A stretch of 64,000 bases of DNA from Sulfitobacter marinus (GTDB taxonomy: Bacteria > Pseudomonadota > Alphaproteobacteria > Rhodobacterales > Rhodobacteraceae), in contig NZ_FPAJ01000006.1 of the NCBI RefSeq assembly GCF_900116285.1, positions 102,778-166,777 of the forward strand, written 5' to 3'. How positions within the stretch are numbered: the first letter of the stretch is position 1; every line of letters starts with the position of its first letter. The position numbers and the translations under genes are program-made. The notes under the pieces were generated by a model, which had not been told where the DNA came from, made no database searches, and was given only the letters and a program-made list of their open reading frames with translations. Below, piece by piece: positions 25,676 to 34,036 of this stretch.

Positions 25676-27534
25676 GTCGCGTCCTCCGGTACCTTGAGAA
25701 TGCCAAAGCGCTCACCGGCCTTGCGCAGCGATCCGACGATGCCCTCGGGGCCAAGGATTACAACGAAGATGATCGACAGGCCCAGGGCGAGGCGCCAATA
25801 TTCGAACCGCGTCAGGTAATCCTTGATCCCTTCAAAGAACGCGGCACCGACCCAGCCACCGGACAGGGTTTTCACTCCACCTAGAAACACCACGATCAAG
25901 GCGTCGAAACTGCGTGCGGTTTCCAGCTCATTGGGGAAAATGCTGCCCTTGGAAAAGACAAACAACCCGCCCGCAAGGCCCGCCATAATACCTGCAAAGG
26001 TAAAGGCAACCCATTGAATGCGCTTGGTGTTGATGCCCATCGCCTCGGCCTGGCGGGCGCTGTCGCGTGCGGCGCGCATGGCATAGCCAAAGGGCGCATG
26101 GGCGGCCTGACGTAACAACAAAATGCCCCCGATACACAGTACGAATGCGATGTAATAATAGACGTCATTGTCGGATGCCCAGTCAGACGGCCAGATGTTA
26201 ACCAAGCCATCATCGCCACCGGTCACATCCCCCCATTGGAACGCAAGGCTCCAGAGCAGTTGACCAAAGGCGAGGGTGAGCATGGCGAAATACACACCGG
26301 TTGATCGCAGGCAGACCCAGCCGATTACGATGGCGGCCAGACCCGCGCAAATGGGGGCCAGCACCAGCGCCAGTTCCATCGGGGTGTCGGCGTAGGTCAC
26401 GAATAACGCTGCCGCATAGGCTCCGCCGCCGAAAAACGCGGCATGACCAAAGCTGACCAGCCCGCCTTGACCCAACATGAAATGCAGAGATGCGGCGAAG
26501 AGGCAGAAGATCATGATGTCTGTCACCAGAACGACGGCAAAGTTGCCGCTGTAGAACGGCAACAGCCCGAGGATCAGCAACCCGGCCGCCACCAGCAAAC
26601 GCATACGGTTGCCCGCGGGTTTGATGGGGCGCTCGGGTTCGCCCACTTGGCCGTGTTCGCCCGCAATTTCCTCTTTTCCCAGCAGGCCAAAGGGGCGGAA
26701 CATCAACACGATGACCATCACGACGAACATAAGAACCAGAGTGGATTGCGGTGCATAGGTGACACCAAAGACGTTCAACACGGAAATGATCACCGCCGCC
26801 AGATAGGCCCCGGGCAGCGACCCCATGCCGCCAATAACCACAACCACAAAGACGGATCCCAGAATGGTGAAATCCATTAGCAGGTCAGCGCCGCCTTTGG
26901 GCAGTTGCAGCGCGCCGCCTAGACCGGCCAGCGCACAGCCCAGAAAGAATACACCGGTGAACAGCCACGCTTGGTTCACGCCAAGGGCGCTGACCATTTC
27001 GCGGTCTTGGGTGGCGGCGCGCACCAATGTGCCGACGCGGGTTTTTGTGATCAGATACCACAGGGCAATTGCCACAAACGGGGTGATCACGATTAGTGCA
27101 ATGTCATATTGCGGCACCGGTTCGCCCATGATGCGGATCACACCCTTGAGGCCCGGCGCGCGCGGTCCCAGCAAATCCTGCGGGCCCCAGATCATTAGCG
27201 CGAGGTCTTGAATAACAAGGATCACACCAAAGGTGGCAACCAGCTGGAACAATTCAGGCGCGCTGTAGACAGGGCGCAATACGCAGATTTCGACGATCAC
27301 ACCGATCAGGCCGACGATGATGCCGGCCAGCAATATAGCTCCCCAAAAACCGACCATTCCGGGCAGCACCTGCATCAGCGAATAGCCGACATAGGCCCCC
27401 AACATATAGAACGACCCGTGGGCAAAGTTCACAACGCGGGTCACGCCAAAAATCAGCGATAGACCCGAGGCAACCATAAAAAGCGCGCCAGCATTTGCGA
27501 GCCCAGTCAGAATCTGTGCGATAAAAAGGCCCAT
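25672..27534 (-). CDS. Fused LivH-LivM permease of a branched-chain-type ABC transporter
   Basis: A 620-aa membrane protein. Residues 1 to about 285 are a complete LivH permease (GLSLIFGVTRVVNFAHGSFY near 23-42, GLGGALQLPKGG later). A charged linker (GEHGQVGEPERP) follows, and residues from about 305 are a complete LivM permease (GQGGLVSFGHAAFFGGGAYA). LivH and LivM are normally separate genes, as they are in the second Liv operon of this window (56301-58594). The fusion looks genuine because one frame runs through without a break. Confidence 0.88.
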   Translation of the reverse strand: MGLFIAQILTGLANAGALFMVASGLSLIFGVTRVVNFAHGSFYMLGAYVGYSLMQVLPGMVGFWGAILLAGIIVGLIGVIVEICVLRPVYSAPELFQLVATFGVILVIQDLALMIWGPQDLLGPRAPGLKGVIRIMGEPVPQYDIALIVITPFVAIALWYLITKTRVGTLVRAATQDREMVSALGVNQAWLFTGVFFLGCALAGLGGALQLPKGGADLLMDFTILGSVFVVVVIGGMGSLPGAYLAAVIISVLNVFGVTYAPQSTLVLMFVVMVIVLMFRPFGLLGKEEIAGEHGQVGEPERPIKPAGNRMRLLVAAGLLILGLLPFYSGNFAVVLVTDIMIFCLFAASLHFMLGQGGLVSFGHAAFFGGGAYAAALFVTYADTPMELALVLAPICAGLAAIVIGWVCLRSTGVYFAMLTLAFGQLLWSLAFQWGDVTGGDDGLVNIWPSDWASDNDVYYYIAFVLCIGGILLLRQAAHAPFGYAMRAARDSARQAEAMGINTKRIQWVAFTFAGIMAGLAGGLFVFSKGSIFPNELETARSFDALIVVFLGGVKTLSGGWVGAAFFEGIKDYLTRFEYWRLALGLSIIFVVILGPEGIVGSLRKAGERFGILKVPEDAT

Positions 27535-27570
27535 CAGCCACCTCGATCATTTTGGGGAATAGGGTTGGTC

Positions 27571-27598
27571 GCTCCGGAAAGGGAAGCCTTTCCGGAGC
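27571..27598 (-). other. Hairpin between binding-protein and permease genes
   Basis: GCTCCGGAAAGG (27571-27582) pairs perfectly with CCTTTCCGGAGC (27587-27598) around a GAAG tetraloop. It lies in the 75-bp gap after the binding-protein stop and before the permease start. No T-run follows on the minus strand. In ABC operons such stems often protect the upstream mRNA and raise binding-protein levels relative to the permease. Confidence 0.7.
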
Positions 27599-27609
27599 GG
27601 TGCCAGCCG

Positions 27610-28827
27610 TTATTCTGCAGGGCGCAGTTTTGCGACTTCTTCGTCGGACGGCAGATAGTCCGCGCCATTCAGATAGGTCCAGTCGGTCATGACCCCTGCC
27701 CCGTCCTTCAATGCGGTTGTCCCAACAAAGGCACCCATGGTCGCCTGATTGTCGATCTCGCGGAAGGTGATGTCGCCCACGGGTGTTGCCACATCCAGCC
27801 CTTCAAACGCCATACGGATCGCGTCACCATCGGTTGATCCGGCTTTCTGAATTGCCGCCGCAACGGTTGCCGCTGTCATGTAGCCGACAAGCGACCCCAG
27901 CTTGGGCGTCTCATTGAAACGCGCCTGATAGGCATCCACAAAGATTTTGTTCGCGCCATCTTCTTCGGTGAAATCGTACCAAGGATACCCGGTGACAATC
28001 CAGCCTTCGGGTGCCTCATCGGCCAGTGGTTCCATGTATTCCGGTTCGCCCGACAGCAGACCATAAACCGTACGGCCGTCAAACAGACCACGTGTCGTTC
28101 CTTCGCGCACGAACTTGGCCAGATCGGGGCCAAAGGTCACGTTATAAATCGCATCCGGCTTGGACCGTTCCAGCGCTTGCACTTCGGCGCCTGCGTCGAT
28201 CTTGAACAAGGCGGGCCATTGTTCACCCACGAATTCAACACCGGGCTTCAGTTCGGTCAGCACCTCTTTGAACGCGGCAACAGCATCTTTGCCGTAGGCA
28301 TAGTTTGGCGCGATGGTTGCGTATTTCATCGCATCGGTTTTTGCGGCCTGTTCGGCCAGCATCGCGGCCTGCATATAGGTCGAGGTGCGCAGACGGAATG
28401 TCCACGGGTTGCCTTGTGACCAAGTCAGCGCGTCAGCAAGCGGTTCAGCGGCGAGATACACCCACTGCTTTTCAGCGGCGACAGATGAAATGGCCAGGCC
28501 CACATTCGACAGGATCGTGCCAGTCAGCATCACGGCCCCTTCGCTGGTCATCAGTTCCTCGGCGATTTTGATTGCCTCGCCGGGGTCGCCTTGGTCGTCG
28601 CGAAAGATAAACTCAAGCGGGCGATCCAGCACACCGCCTGCGGCGTTGATCTCTTCAAGGCCCAGTTCGATCCCCTTTTTATAAGGTTCAGCAAAGGCGG
28701 CCAGACGCTTGTAGTGGTTGATTTCGCCAACCTTGATCGGTTCGCCCGATTGGGCCAAAGCGGCAATGCCCGTCATGCTAAGGGCCGCGGCCCCGACGAG
28801 GGTTTTTAGGAATGTACTTCTCTTCAT
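27610..28827 (-). CDS. Branched-chain-type ABC transporter substrate-binding protein
   Basis: A 405-aa periplasmic binding protein of the LivK type (PBP type I fold). The start at 28827 follows AGAGGA; the signal peptide covers about 1-25 (KTLVGAAALSMTGIAALAQS). The mature start IKVGEINHYKRLAAFAEPYK differs from true leucine-binding proteins and resembles those for aromatic or other organic acids. It lies 52 bp downstream of a Rieske oxygenase gene and upstream of the fused permease. Confidence 0.87.
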   Translation of the reverse strand: MKRSTFLKTLVGAAALSMTGIAALAQSGEPIKVGEINHYKRLAAFAEPYKKGIELGLEEINAAGGVLDRPLEFIFRDDQGDPGEAIKIAEELMTSEGAVMLTGTILSNVGLAISSVAAEKQWVYLAAEPLADALTWSQGNPWTFRLRTSTYMQAAMLAEQAAKTDAMKYATIAPNYAYGKDAVAAFKEVLTELKPGVEFVGEQWPALFKIDAGAEVQALERSKPDAIYNVTFGPDLAKFVREGTTRGLFDGRTVYGLLSGEPEYMEPLADEAPEGWIVTGYPWYDFTEEDGANKIFVDAYQARFNETPKLGSLVGYMTAATVAAAIQKAGSTDGDAIRMAFEGLDVATPVGDITFREIDNQATMGAFVGTTALKDGAGVMTDWTYLNGADYLPSDEEVAKLRPAE

Positions 28828-28879
28828 TTGGTGTCCTCTCTGGTGTGTGGGTGCCGTCTTTTGCGGCATTTTTATTTTA

Positions 28880-29947
28880 TTAATCGTGTTGGACAAAGAC
28901 CGGCGAGACGGGATCGCCCAGATCATCCGTCGCTTCGGCTTCGACCCGGTCGCGAATGCGCTTGCGATACACATTCGGCGCTTTGTCGATGGCGATGCGG
29001 ATCGGTTTGCGCTTTTGCGGGCGCTGTTCTTCCTCGTGTACGGCCTCGAGGATCGCTTTGTCTTCGGCAAAGGCAATCCGGAACATCGCATCCATCTTGT
29101 CAGACGCGGCATCATCACCAATGGCGGTATTGCGCAGATGCATCCAGTGGTCGATCGTATAATCCTCGGTCACGGGGGTGACGAAATGCAGCGCAAAAAT
29201 GCGCACGCCCTTGTTGCGTTGTTCCTCGGGAAGTTCAAGCGCAGCATCGGCGGATCCAAAGTCAATCACAGCAGTCGATGGCATGTGCAGATAGTAATAA
29301 TGCCAGCGGTCTACGTTGCCGTCAAAACCGCCGAATTCCTTAAAAAAACCAATGGGTTCAGCATCCCTGATCCAGCGCCACGCGACGATGACCTCATCCG
29401 CGGTTTTCACATGCACCGGCACGTTTTCCGAGGCGGCATTCCCCAAGGTCGTCGGGTGAACAAAGCTGACATGCGCGGGGTCCACCAGATTTTCAGCGAC
29501 GTTCAGGTAATTCGCTTTGATATGCAGCTTGTCCCCGTGGTGAAGATGCCAGCCGTCTTGCGACAGCTCCGGCATATCAAAGGCCAGCGCGGGGTCTGCT
29601 TTGTCGCTATCGCCCATCCAGACAAAAACAATGCCGTGACGCTCGAGCACGGGGTAACTGTCGACATAGGCGGATGCAGGCAAATTCGACTGCCCCGGCA
29701 CGCGCACGCATTTGCCATCCGCCCCGAATGTCATCCCGTGATAGCCGCATTGAATGGTGTCGCCGATACGTTTACCCTTAGACAGCGGCAACAAGCGATG
29801 CGGGCAGCGGTCCTCTAAAGCGGCAAGGTTTCCGTCGCTGCACCGAAACATCACAAGGTTCTGCGCAAGCAGTGTCAGCGGCACAAGATCGTGGTCAAAA
29901 TCCGAGGACCATCCGGCGACATACCAGGCGTTTCTGACAAAGGACAC
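28880..29947 (-). CDS. Rieske non-haem iron monooxygenase, oxygenase subunit (VanA-like)
   Basis: A 355-aa protein. The Rieske [2Fe-2S] ligands are Cys48-Pro-His50 and Cys67-Gly-Tyr-His70. The mononuclear iron site is Asp156, His159 and His164 in DPAHVSFVHP, followed by a carboxylate further on. The architecture fits the single-subunit VanA/dicamba/N- and O-demethylase group. No reductase gene is adjacent; the ferredoxin reductase at 37702-38508 could supply electrons. It heads the importer operon, so it probably performs the first attack on the imported compound, plausibly a demethylation. Confidence 0.87.
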   Translation of the reverse strand: MSFVRNAWYVAGWSSDFDHDLVPLTLLAQNLVMFRCSDGNLAALEDRCPHRLLPLSKGKRIGDTIQCGYHGMTFGADGKCVRVPGQSNLPASAYVDSYPVLERHGIVFVWMGDSDKADPALAFDMPELSQDGWHLHHGDKLHIKANYLNVAENLVDPAHVSFVHPTTLGNAASENVPVHVKTADEVIVAWRWIRDAEPIGFFKEFGGFDGNVDRWHYYYLHMPSTAVIDFGSADAALELPEEQRNKGVRIFALHFVTPVTEDYTIDHWMHLRNTAIGDDAASDKMDAMFRIAFAEDKAILEAVHEEEQRPQKRKPIRIAIDKAPNVYRKRIRDRVEAEATDDLGDPVSPVFVQHD

Positions 29948-29990
29948 ATGCGACTCCTTGTATTAACTGTCTTCATGAAGGACCAAAAAC

Positions 29991-30008
29991 TTGTTAGCTG
30001 TCAAACAA
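29991..30008. promoter_or_regulatory. Candidate operator, site 1 (Rieske/MarR divergent promoter)
   Basis: TTGTT (29991-29995), eight bases, AACAA (30004-30008). It lies in the 156-bp gap between the Rieske gene and the divergent MarR gene. The preceding run CCAAAAACTTGTT recurs almost unchanged in the promoter of the hydroxylase operon at 37631-37645, which suggests one regulator for both. Confidence 0.5.
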
Positions 30009-30103
30009 TATTTATGATCGGTTCTGTTGTGGACCCCAGATAAAAACCATGGGATGATAATGCACAACAAATACGCGATTGCAGTAAAATACTGGACGAT
30101 ACA

Positions 30104-30541
30104 TTGACCAACCTGGCGGAACTACAAACCCAAACGGCCCCCTACCAGCTTGAGGATCAAGTGGGTTTCAAGCTGCGGTTGGCCAACCAGCGCCATCTTG
30201 AGATTTTCAATCGCCGTATGCCGGACATCACGCCGACCCAATTTGCGGTGCTGGCCAAGCTGCGCGACGAGGTCAAGATCAGCCAGAACCAGCTGGGTCG
30301 CCTTGTGGGTATGGATGCCGCCACGACCAAAGGTGTAGTGGACCGCCTGCGCAAAAAGGGACTGGTGCAAAGCAGCCCCTCTGCGACCGATATGCGCCGG
30401 CTTGAGATTTCATTGACCGATGCGGGTGTCGCCTTTGCGACCGATGCGGTTGAGACCGCGCTTGATATCTCGGCTGAAACTGTTGGCAACCTGACCCCGC
30501 GCGAGGTTGAGCGGTTGCTGACGTTGTTGGACAAACTTTAG
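30104..30541 (+). CDS. MarR-family transcriptional regulator
   Basis: A 145-aa winged-helix regulator. Typical segments are ITPTQFAVLAKLRDE near 42-56, QNQLGRLVGMDAATTKGVVDRLRKKGLV in the HTH, and the wing around SATDMRRLEISLT. The start is TTG at 30104: upstream in-frame codons reach a stop (30041) without an ATG or GTG, and GGAC precedes the TTG. It is divergent from the Rieske-transporter operon and convergent with the hydroxylase/reductase operon, so it likely senses the substrate or an intermediate of this pathway. Confidence 0.85.
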   Translation: MTNLAELQTQTAPYQLEDQVGFKLRLANQRHLEIFNRRMPDITPTQFAVLAKLRDEVKISQNQLGRLVGMDAATTKGVVDRLRKKGLVQSSPSATDMRRLEISLTDAGVAFATDAVETALDISAETVGNLTPREVERLLTLLDKL

Positions 30542-30544
30542 ACC

Positions 30545-31129
30545 CTATCGCAGGCCATCTTTGCCTTCGGCGTCGGTATGGGTCAGCCCGCCGACACGCG
30601 GCAAAGGCCGCCCACTGTCCGTCACGGCGACGGCGACCATGATCTCATCGGCGCGGGGCGCATCGTTCAAACGCACCTCGATCCCGTCGAAATGACTGCG
30701 CACATACGCTGCATCTTTGTGGCCTAGTGGCACGTCCAGCACCTGCCCCGGCCCGCCCATCTTTTTCGATGACGGCACAAGGGCCGCCCCTTTTTCGACG
30801 GCCACCCGCAAGGGCGCGCCTAATTTGGGATGCAGAATGGCAGCGGCATGCTCCAGCTCTCCGCCCTCGCCGACCATGGCGGCTTTGCCATAGCTTTCGG
30901 CCTGTGCTGGCTCGATCCCAAGGGCGGCCACGCATTTGTCGCCCAGCAACCCGCCCAATTCGGTACCGATATCCATCAAGGGGGTCAGGTCTTCGGTATA
31001 GGAGCCTGCAAAGGGGTTTTTGATCACTGCGACGGCCATGGCCTTGCGGGTTGCGGGCGAAATGACCTGCCCGATCTCGCGATGTGTTTCTTCGACCCAA
31101 ACGGCGATTTTGCGAATTTCGGCGCTCAT
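30545..31129 (-). CDS. DUF1185 (amino acid synthesis family) protein, copy 2
   Basis: A 194-aa protein of the AA_synth/DUF1185 family. It begins IRKIAVWVEETHREIGQ and has FAGSYTEDLTPL, GEGGELEHAAAILHPKLG and a C-terminal NDAPRADEIMVAVAV. Biochemical function is not established. It is a diverged tandem duplicate of the gene at 31126-31710 and overlaps it by 4 bp. The pair closes the operon of the hydroxylase and 6-hydroxynicotinate-reductase-like enzyme, so it probably takes part in ring degradation. Confidence 0.82.
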   Translation of the reverse strand: MSAEIRKIAVWVEETHREIGQVISPATRKAMAVAVIKNPFAGSYTEDLTPLMDIGTELGGLLGDKCVAALGIEPAQAESYGKAAMVGEGGELEHAAAILHPKLGAPLRVAVEKGAALVPSSKKMGGPGQVLDVPLGHKDAAYVRSHFDGIEVRLNDAPRADEIMVAVAVTDSGRPLPRVGGLTHTDAEGKDGLR

Positions 31130-31710
31130 CTTAATCCATCCTCCCCTTTGATGTCTTGGGCGTCCAGGCCCCCTGCCCGGTTATGCACCCGTGCCCCTGT
31201 GGTCATGACCAGGATCACGGCCATCTCGTTCGCGCGCGGGCTGTCGTTCAAGCCAACTTCGATGGAATCGAAATGGCTGCGGACATAAGACGCGTCGACA
31301 TGGGTGACGGGTACATCCAGCCGCACGCCAGCCGCGCCGACTTTTTTGGTGGACGGTACAATTGCTTTGGCCCCGCCCAATACATCGCGCATCGCATAGC
31401 CGCCGGGCGCGTGCCACAGCGCGCCATGCTCTAACTCTCCGCCAGTGCCGACGATGGACCCTTTGCCATAGCCTTCGACCTGTTGTGCCTCGACCCCAAG
31501 TGAGGCGAGCAGCTTTTGTGCCATCTCGACACCCAGCGGCTTAAGGTCTTCCATAAAGGGTTGGATGTCCTCAACATAAGACCCTGCATAGGGGTTTTGG
31601 ATCACAGCCATCACATAGCCACGTTTCAGCGGGGTGTTGGCGCGCGGCCCACCTTCGTGAAAGATTTCCTCGATACTGGTGACCATCTTGCGGATTATGA
31701 CGTCGGGCAT
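31126..31710 (-). CDS. DUF1185 (amino acid synthesis family) protein, copy 1
   Basis: A 194-aa paralogue of the next gene: VIRKMVTSIEEIFHEGG, then YAGSYVEDIQPFMEDL, GTGGELEHGALWHAPGG and NDSPRANEMAVILVM. The same length and same motif order show tandem duplication with substantial divergence, which suggests a hetero-oligomer or divided roles. It overlaps the UPF0280 gene by 16 bp and the second copy by 4 bp. Confidence 0.82.
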   Translation of the reverse strand: MPDVIIRKMVTSIEEIFHEGGPRANTPLKRGYVMAVIQNPYAGSYVEDIQPFMEDLKPLGVEMAQKLLASLGVEAQQVEGYGKGSIVGTGGELEHGALWHAPGGYAMRDVLGGAKAIVPSTKKVGAAGVRLDVPVTHVDASYVRSHFDSIEVGLNDSPRANEMAVILVMTTGARVHNRAGGLDAQDIKGEDGLR

Positions 31711-32552
31711 GGGTGCGGGTCTTTCGTTAGGTGTTTCATTCTCTCGGGCAGGCCAACCGTCCGGCTTTGGCCTTGTAGGAACAGTGCAGCACCGTGGATC
31801 AGACGTGCTGCGCTCATCCCGCTGGCCGCAGTTTCACCCCGTTCAAGCGCCCTCGCAACATCTGTTTGGGAAAGCGTGCCAACATGGGTAACAACGGAGG
31901 CGGCACCTAAATCGGTATCGTCGCGGAGGCTGTTTGCGGGGCCGCGTTTGATGGCGGGGTGATCGGGCAGGTCAACGGCATTGCCCAGACGGGTCGCCGC
32001 TGCATCGGCCATGCTGGCGGATCGAGCAAGCACAGTGACCGCATCGGCTATCCCGAGGCTAAGGCTGCGCCCGCGTTGCCCACTTGTGGCGATCCCGCGA
32101 ATAGGATCGGTGCTGGTGATCGCAACCGCGCCAAGGTTTTGCCCGTCAGGCGACGCAACTGCGACCTTAAACGTGGCACCATCCGTCAGGTGCAGGGCGA
32201 TGTCGCCGCCGTTGTTGATATAGGCGCGGGTCAGGTCAGTTGCGTCGACCATGGCTGCCAGTATTTCCTCGGCCACGGCACCAGCAACACAGATCATTGG
32301 CGTGGTCAGCCCATCCGCGTGCGCTAGCGCTGCGCGGTACATACGGCGTGCGATTTTGCCTTTTGGTTTGGTGCTGACGGGTTGGCGCAACAGGGGAAGT
32401 TCTGCCATCAGCTCTGTCAGAACAGTTTCGAACCGCGTGTAAGCCGCGCGATAGGCAGCGTCGCGCGCGCCATCTGCACCGATGATCAGATCAATTGGGC
32501 CATGTGACAGATGCAATCTGTCTCCGGGCAAAATGGCGGCTTGGGCGTTCAT
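31695..32552 (-). CDS. UPF0280 family (ApbE-like) protein
   Basis: A 285-aa protein of the UPF0280 family, whose fold is related to the flavin transferase ApbE. Visible blocks are GPIDLIIGADGARDAAYRAA near 18-37, ICVAGAVAEEILAAM, INNGGDIALHL (the ApbE-like N-N-GGD motif), IRGIATSGQRGRSLSLGIADAVTVLA and ADAAATRLGNAV. It lies directly downstream of the 6-hydroxynicotinate-reductase-like gene with a 4-bp overlap. Because the E. barkeri reductase carries covalently bound flavin, a flavin-attachment or maturation role is an attractive inference. Confidence 0.82.
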   Translation of the reverse strand: MNAQAAILPGDRLHLSHGPIDLIIGADGARDAAYRAAYTRFETVLTELMAELPLLRQPVSTKPKGKIARRMYRAALAHADGLTTPMICVAGAVAEEILAAMVDATDLTRAYINNGGDIALHLTDGATFKVAVASPDGQNLGAVAITSTDPIRGIATSGQRGRSLSLGIADAVTVLARSASMADAAATRLGNAVDLPDHPAIKRGPANSLRDDTDLGAASVVTHVGTLSQTDVARALERGETAASGMSAARLIHGAALFLQGQSRTVGLPERMKHLTKDPHPCPTS

Positions 32553-34036
32553 CTGTCGTCCTTTGCCCAGCCATAGTTTTCGCGGGCATTCGGATCGGAT
32601 TGCAGCGCCTGCTGCGCCACGCGGCGCACATCCGTGGTGACAACATCGCCGACGGGTTGGATATGTTCCATATGCCCGCCAAGCGTGCCGTAATCCTCGC
32701 GGCGCAGGGTGAATTCAATGGGGGCGACCAATGCGGGTGTGGGCACATAACCAAATGAATTCGTGGGCATATCCATCACATCTACCATGACGGTGATCCC
32801 CCCGCCGGGCCAGACATAGGCACCGGCCCCACCGCAAGATACATGGGTCAGCGATTCCTTGACGGACCGTGTCAACCGCACCGGGTTTTCCGTGACGCCC
32901 GCGCGCAGACTGCCGCCGGCACCGCCCATAAACAGCACCGAACACAGCGACGGTTCGCAGTTCTCAGCGATCCGTTCCGCAATGGTAAGCAGTTCAGGCG
33001 TAATGTCTGCCGGTTGCGGCTCAAGACCATCGTCGAGTATGAAATAAGCCCATTGCTCCCCCGTGGTCGAGATCATGAGGAGCCGCAGCCCGGGCCATGC
33101 GCGCTTGGGATCAGCGGGGCGCAGAATTGTAAGGGGGTCTTCGACATCTGTACCGCCCCAGCCCGTGCCCGGATCAGCGACCTGAAAATAGCGCCCCGGT
33201 GTGGATCGGCGCCCGTTAATGCGGATGCCCGAGGGGGTCATATCCAGGCCCTTGCCCGCCTCATGCTCGCTGAGCACGCCGGTGATGTGGTCGTCGACAA
33301 CAACGACTTCGTCCACGTGGCCATGCCACTGCTTTGCGAACATCCCTATGGTCGCTGATCCACAGCCAACGCGCATCAGTTTTTCGGGTGTGCCGTTGAT
33401 GATCGGGGGTTTGCCTGCCTCGACCACCATGGTCACGCCACCATCAATCGTCATCTCAACCGCGTCACGATTGCACAGACGCAGCAACGCATCGCAGGTC
33501 ACGCGGCCTTCTTTCTTGGATCCGCCGGTCAGGTGTTCGACACCGCCCAAGGACAGCATTTTCGACCCGTATTCAGAGGTCATGACGTGGCCGATAGCCT
33601 CACCATCGACCCGCACCACGGCGCGTTCGTCGCCAATGTGGCGGTCGGTGTCGATCTTTACCTTGACCCCGCAATAGGAAAATATCCCCTCGGTCACAAC
33701 GGTGACCATATCCACGCCTTCGACCTCTTGGCTGACAATAAAGGGGGCTGGTTTATAATCGGGATAGGTCGTGCCCGCGCCGACGGCGGTCACAAAATCG
33801 CGCCCACCTTGGATAACATCGCCATCCCAGTCTTGCGCGTTGTTGCCCTGATCCAGAAACGCGACGGCCTTGGCCCCCGATTGGATCACCGTCAGCGGAT
33901 CAAGACGCACCAATTCGCCCGCATGATTGGCATAGCGGTCACAGGCACCGGATTTTCCGTCGGCGATGAAACACATCACCGGACAGGCGTCGCAGCGAAT
34001 TTTGGCGGGTTTCGCGTCGCGCAGATCATCAGGCAT
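32549..34036 (-). CDS. hnr: 6-hydroxynicotinate reductase-like iron-sulfur flavoprotein
   Basis: A 495-aa protein recognised as the Hnr family, which in Eubacterium barkeri reduces 6-hydroxynicotinate to 1,4,5,6-tetrahydro-6-oxonicotinate with reduced ferredoxin and contains covalent flavin plus several FeS clusters. N-terminal cysteines stand at 15, 18, 22 and 32 (CDACPVMC then C), and more Cys pairs occur later (LCNRD, VGCGSATIG, ENCEPSLC, SCGGAGAY). The start at 34036 is set by AGGAGG six bases upstream and overlaps the hydroxylase stop by 8 bp. The canonical ApbE flavinylation motif was not seen. The ring substrate may differ from 6-hydroxynicotinate. Confidence 0.82.
   Translation of the reverse strand: MPDDLRDAKPAKIRCDACPVMCFIADGKSGACDRYANHAGELVRLDPLTVIQSGAKAVAFLDQGNNAQDWDGDVIQGGRDFVTAVGAGTTYPDYKPAPFIVSQEVEGVDMVTVVTEGIFSYCGVKVKIDTDRHIGDERAVVRVDGEAIGHVMTSEYGSKMLSLGGVEHLTGGSKKEGRVTCDALLRLCNRDAVEMTIDGGVTMVVEAGKPPIINGTPEKLMRVGCGSATIGMFAKQWHGHVDEVVVVDDHITGVLSEHEAGKGLDMTPSGIRINGRRSTPGRYFQVADPGTGWGGTDVEDPLTILRPADPKRAWPGLRLLMISTTGEQWAYFILDDGLEPQPADITPELLTIAERIAENCEPSLCSVLFMGGAGGSLRAGVTENPVRLTRSVKESLTHVSCGGAGAYVWPGGGITVMVDVMDMPTNSFGYVPTPALVAPIEFTLRREDYGTLGGHMEHIQPVGDVVTTDVRRVAQQALQSDPNARENYGWAKDDR

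Noticed and set aside
28718..29818. 366-codon plus-strand frame opposite the Rieske gene
   Set aside because: The Rieske and iron ligands are all found on the other strand, so this frame is a by-product of codon bias.
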